Shown here: in pieces, positions 7,563 through 13,471 of the stretch
Layout of the letters: the number at the start of each line of letters is the position of its first letter
Numbering within the stretch: position 1 is the first letter of the stretch
NCBI GenBank assembly: GCA_015486445.1
Contig: WFRT01000047.1
Coordinates: forward strand, 1 to 15,120
From: Pseudomonadota bacterium
GTDB taxonomy: Bacteria > Desulfobacterota > Anaeroferrophillalia > Anaeroferrophillales > Tharpellaceae
Direction: 5' to 3'
Length of the DNA stretch: 15,120 nt
Program-made: the position numbers and the translations under genes
The notes under the pieces: generated by a model
Told to the model about the DNA's origin: nothing
Seen by the model: the letters and a program-made list of their open reading frames with translations, nothing else
Database searches by the model: none

Positions 7563-7829
7563 TTAAAATTCCCCCTTGCCTTCGAAGTACTTGGCCGCGG
7601 CCAGGGTGCCGAGGAAGTTGAGCAGGGCATAAACAATGCTGATGTCGATAAACATGTCGACCCGGCCGAAGATGAAACCGATCAGTACCAGGATGATCAG
7701 GGTCTTGGTGCCGATGGCGCCGACTGCGATCATCCGGTCGAACACGGTCGGCCCCCGGAGCGCCCGGTAGAGACAGCAGAAAATCAGCAGGCAGAGAAAT
7801 ATATCGATATTCAGGAAAAAACTTTTCAT
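7563..7829 (-). CDS. mrpF: Multisubunit Na+/H+ antiporter subunit MrpF
   Basis: An 88-residue protein with three membrane helices. It matches MrpF/MbhB, with RALRGPTVFDRMIAVGAIGTKT and then FIDISIVYALLNFLGTLAAAKYF. The start at 7829 (MKSFF) is chosen because its ATG overlaps the mrpB stop codon as ATGA, which implies translational coupling. A start ten codons upstream (7859) is possible but would overlap mrpB by 34 bases. The stop is followed after one base by mrpG. In bacterial Mrp complexes MrpF is one of the small membrane subunits packed near MrpE and MrpG. Confidence 0.92.
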   Translation of the reverse strand: MKSFFLNIDIFLCLLIFCCLYRALRGPTVFDRMIAVGAIGTKTLIILVLIGFIFGRVDMFIDISIVYALLNFLGTLAAAKYFEGKGEF

Positions 7830-8323
7830 GAAATCGAACCCGGTTTGGGGGTTGAACATGATTCTGGGTCGGAGTCGCTCTCATCCTCATGATTGCCGGC
7901 AATATCCAGGATGATTGAATACATGGCCGTCATTACCGCCAGGCCGACCCCGACTTCGACCCCCAGGATGCCGAGGGAGCGGGCCCGGGGAACCGAAACA
8001 TGGAGCAATGGCGCCAGCATTGAGTAGTCGAGAAAATTCCCGCCGGCCAGCAGGCAGTACAGGCCGATGCCGGCATAGATGGCGACTCCGGCGGCACAGA
8101 GCATCGAGGCCTGGCGCCGATTCATGCGCCGGGCCGCTGGTTCCTGGCCGTAGGCCAGAAAAATCAGGGCCAGGGCCGCGGTCAGGATGACCCCGCCCTG
8201 GAAGCCGCCGCCCGGGGAGTAGTGACCGTGGGCGATGACATACAGAGCGTAAATCTGAATGAAGGGAATCATCACCCGGCAGACGGTCTGGACGATCAGG
8301 TTGTCGTAGACGCGGGTCAACAT
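7826..8323 (-). CDS. mrpB: Multisubunit Na+/H+ antiporter subunit MrpB
   Basis: A 165-residue protein with four membrane helices and the MnhB-family signature HGHYSPGGGFQGGVILTAAL at about residues 32-51. A second conserved part is GILGVEVGVGLAVMTAMYSI. The last 25 residues form an acidic and Ser/Pro-rich tail, part of which overlaps the start of mrpF. The ribosome-binding site AGGAAAAGG precedes the ATG. In the usual Mrp order MrpB follows MrpA, and in Mbh clusters its homologue MbhF follows MbhE. Here it has moved to second place, directly after mrpE, so the gene order E-B-F-G differs from both. Confidence 0.92.
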   Translation of the reverse strand: MLTRVYDNLIVQTVCRVMIPFIQIYALYVIAHGHYSPGGGFQGGVILTAALALIFLAYGQEPAARRMNRRQASMLCAAGVAIYAGIGLYCLLAGGNFLDYSMLAPLLHVSVPRARSLGILGVEVGVGLAVMTAMYSIILDIAGNHEDESDSDPESCSTPKPGSIS

Positions 8324-8372
8324 GGCCTTTTCCTGGAATATCTTTTCCGGTGTTTGATATTATGTTTGATTT

Positions 8373-8870
8373 TTAATGATAGACCCGGGCCACCCAGGCT
8401 TCCATGTCGCCGGAGTTAAGGTCGCTGGCAAACTTGGGGGCCAGGGAATGGACATGAAAATCGTGGTCGCGGATATCCAGGGTCACGGTGCCCGGGGTCA
8501 GGGTGATGGAGTTGCCGAAGGTGGTCTTGGCAACGTCGCCGTGCAGCCGGTCGGCCCGGTAGATGATGATTCGGGGATCGATCTTGAGCTTCGGGCTTAA
8601 AACCAGGGCCGCCACCTGGAGGTTGGCGATAATGATCTGGTAGAGAAGCCAGAAGGTGTAGATAAAGAACTGTAAAAGGACCATCGGCCGTTTCTTGTCC
8701 GGGGAGTCGACAAAGAGCAGGTCGGTTGAGGTGTAGGCGATGCCGAGGCAGCAGAGAACCCCTAAGGCAATGTGAAAAACGTCATAATGCCCGGAAAGAA
8801 AAAGCCAGAACAGGAACAGCCAGAAAAAGGTGGCGATGTACCGGGAAAAGGGTGGTTTCGCTGAACTCAT
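8373..8870 (-). CDS. mrpE: Multisubunit Na+/H+ antiporter subunit MrpE
   Basis: A 165-residue protein and the first gene of the operon. Two or three N-terminal membrane helices (to about residue 90) are followed by a cytoplasmic domain. The motif IIIANLQVAALVLSPKLKIDPRII and the segment FGNSITLTPGTVTLDI are typical of MrpE/MbhA. The ATG at 8870 (MSSAKPP) is preferred to a TTG four codons upstream; no clear Shine-Dalgarno sequence is seen before either. The start lies only 22 bases from the end of mobile element copy 2, so the element supplies nearly all the adjacent leader sequence. Forty-nine bases separate it from mrpB. Confidence 0.9.
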   Translation of the reverse strand: MSSAKPPFSRYIATFFWLFLFWLFLSGHYDVFHIALGVLCCLGIAYTSTDLLFVDSPDKKRPMVLLQFFIYTFWLLYQIIIANLQVAALVLSPKLKIDPRIIIYRADRLHGDVAKTTFGNSITLTPGTVTLDIRDHDFHVHSLAPKFASDLNSGDMEAWVARVYH

Positions 8871-8892
8871 AAAAGGCCGCAAGTTTGCCGGT

Positions 8893-9134
8893 GTAACTAT
8901 TCAGCCACATACGGGGTCGGGCGTGGCTTTCCTTCGCTAAGCGTTAAGATTTCTGTTTTTCCTTACGCTCGCTTCGCCCGCATTGCAAAACTCGCTACGC
9001 TCAGACAGTTGCAATGCTTATGGGCTCCCGCTCGCTGGGAAAAACGACGAAATCTTTCCGAAACCGCTCAGAAAAACCACCCCCGCCCCGCCCTCTCCTG
9101 AAAGAGGGGAGATAAAATTTAGCTGAATAGTTAC
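8893..9134. mobile_element. MITE-like element, copy 2 (long form, 242 bp)
   Basis: Perfect 13-bp terminal inverted repeats (GTAACTATTCAGC at the left, GCTGAATAGTTAC at 9122-9134) bound the element. It is flanked by a perfect 8-bp direct repeat, TTGCCGGT, at 8885-8892 and 9135-9142. The inside continues as an imperfect inverted repeat: AAGATTTC near 8946 pairs with GAAATCTT near 9049, and GCATTGCAA (8980-8988) pairs with TTGCAATGC (9009-9017) around a 20-base apex. As RNA it would fold into one long hairpin. No transposase is encoded, and short frames inside it look accidental. Confidence 0.9.
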
Positions 9135-9219
9135 TTGCCGGTTAGGGTTTTCGGGGTGCTTTCCTCCGGTCGTCCCAGTCGCCTGGCGGCAACTGGTAAA
9201 CCATGTTTTATTGCTCGAA

Positions 9220-9246
9220 GTTATAGATAAAAATGATATTTGTCAA
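9220..9246 (-). promoter_or_regulatory. Predicted sigma-70-type promoter of the antiporter operon
   Basis: On the minus strand a perfect -35 TTGACA (9246-9241) is followed after 15 bases by TATAAC (9225-9220), a five-of-six match to the -10 consensus. The surroundings are AT-rich in an otherwise GC-rich region. The spacer is shorter than the ideal 17. A transcript from here would carry a leader of about 340 bases containing mobile element copy 2. Confidence 0.55.
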
Positions 9247-9249
9247 GAG

Positions 9250-9978
9250 TCAAAATTTTCCGGACGATGGCGGCGCGGCCCTCTTTTTCCGGAAGTTCAT
9301 GATTCCGCGGCCCACGGCCTTGGGGCTGAAACCCAGGTAGAAGGCTACTTCACTCCAGCTCCGGCCCGCTTTTCTGACTTGTTCCATCAATTTTTTCGCC
9401 GGGAGGTCCCGGGTCCGGGCCAGGAAAAAAACCAGGGCCATCTCTTTTACGTTGAGTCCCTGTTTCCTGGCGGCGACCACTTTAGCCGCTGGAAGCCGGT
9501 AGAAATCAGCCAGCATTTTGTCCGCCACAAAAGCCCCGCACTGGGACGCGGAACGGGATTTGCGAAGCATCGCAATCAGCCGGTCCCGGTGGTCGTCGGC
9601 CAGGGCCGGGAAGGAGGAGACCACTTTCTTCCAGGACTTTTCCCGGGCCCGGGCCGCCAGCAGCTTTTCCAGTTCGAGGTTCTTGGTCCGCGCCAGGTAG
9701 AGGCCGGTCAGCAGGTCGTTTTCCTGGATGCCGCCCTTCATCTTATAGATTACCAGCTGTTTTTTGGAGATTTTGAAATAGGCCGCGGTGAGACTGTTGA
9801 AGCTGGTTGCCAGGATGTAGTCGTCGGCGGAGAACCGGGCCTTGGGGTCATATTCGCGCTGGCGGAAGCAGTGACAGGCCCCGGCATCAAAGGCCCGGGC
9901 CGGAGGAGAGAAAACGAGCAGCCCGGCCGCCAGCAGGGCCGGGAATACAATGCACATGAGATTGCTTTTTCGCTGCAT
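9250..9978 (-). CDS. Exported protein of unknown function with two internal repeats
   Basis: I do not recognise a named family. The 242-residue protein begins with a clear signal peptide: KSNLMCIVFPALLAAGLL, then cleavage probably after SPPARA at residue 29. The mature part has two related helical units, about residues 52-123 and 150-217. The best-matching segments are YLARTKNLELEKLL with FLARTRDLPAKKLM, each followed by SWKKVV or SWSEVA, and AAYFKISKKQLV with ADFYRLPAAKVV. There is a CHC pair at residues 35-37 and a lone Cys at 147. The last 20 residues are basic. The start is supported by GGGAGGG nine bases upstream. The gene is divergent from the radical SAM gene and lies directly upstream of the antiporter promoter. 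A periplasmic location is likely; the function cannot be stated. Confidence 0.75.
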   Translation of the reverse strand: MQRKSNLMCIVFPALLAAGLLVFSPPARAFDAGACHCFRQREYDPKARFSADDYILATSFNSLTAAYFKISKKQLVIYKMKGGIQENDLLTGLYLARTKNLELEKLLAARAREKSWKKVVSSFPALADDHRDRLIAMLRKSRSASQCGAFVADKMLADFYRLPAAKVVAARKQGLNVKEMALVFFLARTRDLPAKKLMEQVRKAGRSWSEVAFYLGFSPKAVGRGIMNFRKKRAAPPSSGKF

Positions 9979-10118
9979 GGTTCAAGACCCTCCCGGGGCG
10001 GAAACTAACTCTGGCCGCTGGTATTTGCCGTTTTCAGGGTGACGGCCGGCCGTTTTTCGGTTAAATAAAAACTGGGGAACATCTGCTTAACCTCAATACA
10101 ACGGGAAGCGCGGCATTT

Positions 10119-10136
10119 CCTTGACTTGAATCAAGG
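10119..10136. promoter_or_regulatory. FNR/HcpR-like palindrome upstream of the radical SAM gene
   Basis: CCTTGACTTGAATCAAGG has TTGAC and ATCAA half-sites four bases apart. This resembles the CRP/FNR-family operator (FNR: TTGAT-N4-ATCAA; HcpR-like sites use TTGAC). The outer CC/GG extends the symmetry. Its right end lies 30 bases before the radical SAM start codon, which suits a repressor site or a site overlapping the promoter. It is a single occurrence found by eye. Confidence 0.4.
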
Positions 10137-10166
10137 CGTGTTTTTCCCCGGGAAGAGGGTGTCTTT

Positions 10167-11810
10167 ATGCCGGATGTCGTTCTGGTGCAACCGCCGATCG
10201 AGGATTACTACCTGACCGCCAAACGGACCGTGCCCTACGGACTGCTTGGTCTTGCCGCCTGCCTGGAAAAGGCCGGTTTCAGCGTCCAGCTGGTCGACGG
10301 CCTGGCGAGCGGAAAAAAAAGGAGTATCCGCCGGCCGCCGGAAATGGCCGGCCTCGATGTCTATTACGGTCGTCCCGATATCTCCCCGTTCGCGCTTTTC
10401 CACGGCTACCGCCATTTTGGCTACAGCTACGCGCATCTGGCCCGGCAGGTCAGGCTCGCCAACCCCTTCCTGGTCGGTATCTCGGCTCTTTTCACTCCCT
10501 ATGTCGAAACCGCCCTGGCCACCGCGGCGGCGGTCAGGCAGGAGCTCCCCACCGCCCAAATCGTGGTCGGCGGCCACCATGCCACGGTGGCCCCGGAGAT
10601 GGTGATGGAACATCCCGCGGTTGATTTCGTCATTCGCGGCGAAGGCGAAAAAGCGCTGGTGGAACTGGCCCGCCTGGTCCACTCCGGGGCTGCCGTCGGG
10701 GACGAGGCCTGGGAGCGGGTGCCGGGACTGGTGCGCCGCCGGCCGGATGGCTCCCTGGCGGTGCCGGCTCCGGCCGTAGTCGCAAATCCTGCCGAACTCC
10801 CGGCCCCGGCCGGTCACCTGCTGGCCCGGAAATTCTATCGCCGCCGGGGCCGGGGGGCGATCGTGGTCATGGCCAGCCGGGGCTGCCCGATGAGCTGCAG
10901 CTATTGTGCCGTCAGCCGTTTCAGCTGGCAGCCCTACCGGCGCCGCCCGGTCACCAATGTTTTGCGGGAAATCGAGGGGGAACTGGAGCGTGACGAGATC
11001 GGCTTTATCGATTTTGAGGATGAAAACCTGAGTCTTGATCGGGCCTGGTTCAGGGAACTTCTGGTCGGTCTGGAAAGGTTGCGCCGGGGCCGGGAATTCG
11101 AGGTCCGGGCCATGAACGGGCTCTTTCCGCCGTCCCTTGACCGGGAGCTTGTCGGGCGGATGGCGGCGGCCGGTTTCAAAACTCTCAACCTGGCGGTCGG
11201 AACCTTCTCCCGTCGCCAGCTGGAAAGTTTTCGCCGTCCCGATGTCGGTCCGGCCCATCTGCGGGTTCTCGACTGGTGCCGGGAGTTGGGCCTGGGCGCG
11301 GTTTCCTACCTGATTGCCGGGGCCCCCGGCCAGACCGCCGCGGCCAGCTTTGACGATCTCTGCGAACTGGCCCGGCGCCCGACGATCGTCGGCCTGTCAA
11401 TTTTTTACCCGGCTCCCGGCAGCCTGGATTACGAGCGCGTGCGAAAACTCGGGCTGCTGCCGGAAAAATTCTCCCTGATGCGTTCCAGCGCCCTGCCGGT
11501 CGCCCACTTGACCAGCCGCCTTGAAGCCGTGACCCTGCTGCGTTTGAGCCGGATGATCAACTTTTGTAAAAAACTGGAAGAAGAAGGGGAGTGCCTGCCG
11601 GCGGCAGAGTCTTTTCCGGGGCCGGAAAAGGGCTGGAATACCGGCCGGCGCCGGGAGCTGGGCCGCAAACTGCTGGGCTGGTTCCTGGATGACGGCCGGA
11701 TTCGCGGCCTGACCCCGGCCGGTGAGATTTACGAACACCTGGTCGATGCCGTCCTGGCCGAAAAGTTTCGCCGGATCATTCACGATCTTTTCCCGGCCGC
11801 CCGGGATTGA
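10167..11810 (+). CDS. B12-binding-domain radical SAM protein
   Basis: A 547-residue protein with an N-terminal cobalamin-binding Rossmann-like domain (about 1-200) and a central radical SAM domain (about 225-430). The first holds VPYGLLGLAACLEKAGFSV and VVGGHHATVAPEMV near residue 133, then FVIRGEGE. The second has the 4Fe-4S cysteines C240, C244 and C247 in GCPMSCSYC. No DxHxxG cobalamin-ligand motif is seen, as in many members of this class. The roughly 110 C-terminal residues are helical and unassigned. Family members carry out methylations, ring contractions and other radical reactions in the cytoplasm; the substrate here cannot be read from the sequence. The start has GGAAGAGGG ahead of it. 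The gene stands alone with no biosynthetic partners in the window and runs toward mobile element copy 3, with no ordinary terminator seen. Confidence 0.9.
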   Translation: MPDVVLVQPPIEDYYLTAKRTVPYGLLGLAACLEKAGFSVQLVDGLASGKKRSIRRPPEMAGLDVYYGRPDISPFALFHGYRHFGYSYAHLARQVRLANPFLVGISALFTPYVETALATAAAVRQELPTAQIVVGGHHATVAPEMVMEHPAVDFVIRGEGEKALVELARLVHSGAAVGDEAWERVPGLVRRRPDGSLAVPAPAVVANPAELPAPAGHLLARKFYRRRGRGAIVVMASRGCPMSCSYCAVSRFSWQPYRRRPVTNVLREIEGELERDEIGFIDFEDENLSLDRAWFRELLVGLERLRRGREFEVRAMNGLFPPSLDRELVGRMAAAGFKTLNLAVGTFSRRQLESFRRPDVGPAHLRVLDWCRELGLGAVSYLIAGAPGQTAAASFDDLCELARRPTIVGLSIFYPAPGSLDYERVRKLGLLPEKFSLMRSSALPVAHLTSRLEAVTLLRLSRMINFCKKLEEEGECLPAAESFPGPEKGWNTGRRRELGRKLLGWFLDDGRIRGLTPAGEIYEHLVDAVLAEKFRRIIHDLFPAARD

Positions 11811-12162
11811 TTTCCGTCCGCTCCCGCGGCCAAACCGCGTTCCGGGCCGGTCAATCCCGGTCGTAACTATTCAGCCGACTACGGGCGCGGGCGTGGCTTT
11901 TCTTCGCTAAGCGTTAAGATTTCTGTTTTTCCTCGCGCTCGCTTCGCCCGCATTGCAAAACTCGCTTACGCTCAGACAGTTGCAATGCTTGTGGGCTCCC
12001 GCTCGCTGGGAAAAACGACGAAATCTTTCCGAAACCGCTCAGAAAAACCACCCCCGCCCCCTTCTGAAAGAGGGGAGATAAAATTTAGCTGAATAGTTAC
12101 TCTCCCTCTTTGAAGGAGGGGGCGAAGAAAATCCGCACCCGCCCCGGTATTTGGCTGAGTAG
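11811..12162. other. Convergent intergenic region filled by a compound mobile element
   Basis: These 352 bases separate the radical SAM gene from the convergent decarboxylase gene. Apart from 52 bases after the radical SAM stop codon, the region consists of mobile element copy 3 and the inverted partial copy 4. No gene and no conventional hairpin-plus-T-run terminator was found. The long hairpin of copy 3 may serve as the transcription barrier between the two genes. Confidence 0.7.
11863..12100. mobile_element. MITE-like element, copy 3 (long form, 238 bp)
   Basis: It has the same perfect 13-bp terminal inverted repeats and nearly the same sequence as copy 2, with small differences such as CTTACGCTC against CTCGCGCTC. 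It includes the AAGATTTC/GAAATCTT and GCATTGCAA/TTGCAATGC internal stems. Its left neighbour TCCCGGTC (11855-11862) is matched seven of eight by TCCCGATC (12167-12174), which lies beyond copy 4 rather than directly after copy 3. The two copies may therefore have inserted as a unit. Confidence 0.88.
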
Positions 12163-12166
12163 TCAA
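12101..12166. mobile_element. Partial, inverted copy of the MITE-like element (copy 4)
   Basis: Read on the minus strand, this stretch matches the left part of the short form (copy 1): a degenerate end, TTGACTACTCAGC, then CCAAAT, GGGGCGGGTGCGG, TTTTCTTCGCCCCCTCCTT and GAGGGAGA. It then runs directly into the right end of copy 3 and lacks its own right terminal repeat. It overlaps the stop codon of the decarboxylase gene. Confidence 0.75.
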
Positions 12167-13440
12167 TCCCGATCCGGGGGCGGGAACTCTTCCAGTTGGT
12201 CAAAATCGAGGGTTGCGAAATGGTCGGCCAGGGTTTCGGCCCGGCGGATCTCGACGATGCTGCCGTCGGTCCGGAGCAGCAGCTCGGCGGCCCGCAGCTT
12301 GCCGTTGTAGTTGAAACCCATGGCGTGGCCGTGGGCCCCGGTGTCGTGGATGACCAGGTAGTCGCCGGGTTTGACCGGGGGCAGCCGGCGGTCGATGGCG
12401 AACTTGTCGTTGTTCTCACAGAGCGAGCCGGTGATGTCATAGGTTTCGGTGGCGGGCTCGTTCTCGCGTCCCAGCACGGTGATGTGGTGATAGGCGCCGT
12501 AGAGGGCCGGCCGCATCAGGTCGGCCATGGTGGCGTCCACCCCGACGTAGTTCTTGTAGGTTTTTTTCAAGTGCCGGACCCGGGTCACGAGCCAGCCGTA
12601 GGGCCCGGTCACCATGCGGCCGCATTCTAGGTAGAGTTTGAGTTTCGGGTGGCCGGAGGCGGTGATGATGCGTTCGTAGGCCTGCCTGATCCCGGCCCCG
12701 GTGGCCTTAAGGTCGACCGGCTCTTCCGTTGGCCGGTAGGGGATGCCGATGCCGCCGCCCAGGTTGACGAACTCGAAGGTGAGGTCAAGGGTTCGGGCGA
12801 TCTCAACGACCAGCTCGAAGAGGATTTCGGCGGTTTCGACGAAGTAGTTGCGTTCAAGTTCGTTCGAGGCGACCATGGTGTGGATGCCGAACCGCTTCAC
12901 ACCCTTCTCCCGGCAGTAGCGGTAGCCCGCGAAAAGTTGCTCCCGGGTGAAGCCGTACTTGGCCTCCTCGGGCTTGCCGATTATCAGGTTGCCGGCCTTG
13001 GCCGGGCCCGGGTTGTAGCGGAAGCAGACCAGTTCGGGCAGGGGGCCGACCTCCCGTTCGTAAAAGGAAAGGTGGCTGATATCGTCGAAATTGATGATGG
13101 CCCCGAGTTCCCGGGCCTTTCTGAATTCCCCGGCCGGTGTGTCGTTCGAAGTGAACATGATCTCTTCCCCGGCCAGGCCGATCTTTTCGGCCAGGAGCAA
13201 CTCGGGCAGCGACGAGCAGTCGGCCCCGACACCCAGGCTTTTCAAGCTTTTCATAATGAAGGGGTTGGGGGTTGCCTTGACCGCGAAAAACTCCCTGAAG
13301 TCAGCCCAGGAAAAGGCCTGCTGCAGTTTTCTGACGTTTGTGAGGATGGCGTTTTCGTCGTAGATGTGAAACGGGGTGGGCCAGGTTCGGGTAAGTTCCA
13401 GGACCTGTTCGGGACTTAAGGGAAATCTCTTTTCTGGCAT
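12163..13440 (-). CDS. lysA: Diaminopimelate decarboxylase-like PLP enzyme
   Basis: A 425-residue fold-III PLP decarboxylase of the LysA/ornithine-arginine decarboxylase family. The Schiff-base lysine is K55 in FFAVKATPNP. Other hallmarks are VGADCSSLPELLLA, VNLGGGIGIPY and HDTGAHGHAMGFNYNG near the end. C341, E342 and D345 in GSLCENNDKFA take the place of the usual CESGD active-site motif. Two departures stand out: HTMVAS where HxGS is usual, and ECGRMV where EPGRxx is usual. The likely reaction is meso-diaminopimelate to lysine plus CO2, the last step of lysine synthesis, in the cytoplasm. The sub-family differs enough that a related amino-acid or carboxy-polyamine decarboxylase is not excluded. 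The gene follows the thioesterase by 31 bp and is probably co-transcribed with it. The stop codon touches mobile element copy 4. Confidence 0.82.
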   Translation of the reverse strand: MPEKRFPLSPEQVLELTRTWPTPFHIYDENAILTNVRKLQQAFSWADFREFFAVKATPNPFIMKSLKSLGVGADCSSLPELLLAEKIGLAGEEIMFTSNDTPAGEFRKARELGAIINFDDISHLSFYEREVGPLPELVCFRYNPGPAKAGNLIIGKPEEAKYGFTREQLFAGYRYCREKGVKRFGIHTMVASNELERNYFVETAEILFELVVEIARTLDLTFEFVNLGGGIGIPYRPTEEPVDLKATGAGIRQAYERIITASGHPKLKLYLECGRMVTGPYGWLVTRVRHLKKTYKNYVGVDATMADLMRPALYGAYHHITVLGRENEPATETYDITGSLCENNDKFAIDRRLPPVKPGDYLVIHDTGAHGHAMGFNYNGKLRAAELLLRTDGSIVEIRRAETLADHFATLDFDQLEEFPPPDRD

Positions 13441-13471
13441 TCGTCTCTACTCTTCGGGTTTGCTGGTTGGT

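Larger units (their letters stand above)
8871..9249. other. Intergenic region upstream of the antiporter operon
   Basis: These 379 bases hold no convincing gene. From right to left they contain a sigma-70-like promoter reading toward the operon (9220-9246), about 85 bases without a recognised signal, mobile element copy 2 (8893-9134) with its 8-bp direct repeats, and 22 bases before the mrpE start. No terminator is visible after the exported-protein gene to the right, so some read-through into the operon is possible. Confidence 0.7.

Noticed and set aside
10042..10053. Palindrome ACGGCCGGCCGT followed by five T residues in the divergent region, as a possible terminator
   Set aside because: With a loop it leaves only a four-base stem, and no plus-strand gene precedes it; it is probably chance in GC-rich DNA.
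10131..11258. Long minus-strand frame opposite the radical SAM gene
   Set aside because: The plus-strand frame carries the CxxxCxxC motif and B12-domain patterns; the opposite frame has no recognisable motif and no ribosome-binding site.
12101..12108. TCTCCCTC directly right of copy 3 as its own 8-bp target duplication
   Set aside because: It matches the left flank TCCCGGTC at only five of eight positions, whereas TCCCGATC beyond copy 4 matches at seven.
11972..12166. Small open frame inside mobile element copies 3 and 4 that could be taken for a hypothetical gene
   Set aside because: It consists only of translated element sequence, including its terminal repeats, and differs between copies by frame-breaking changes.
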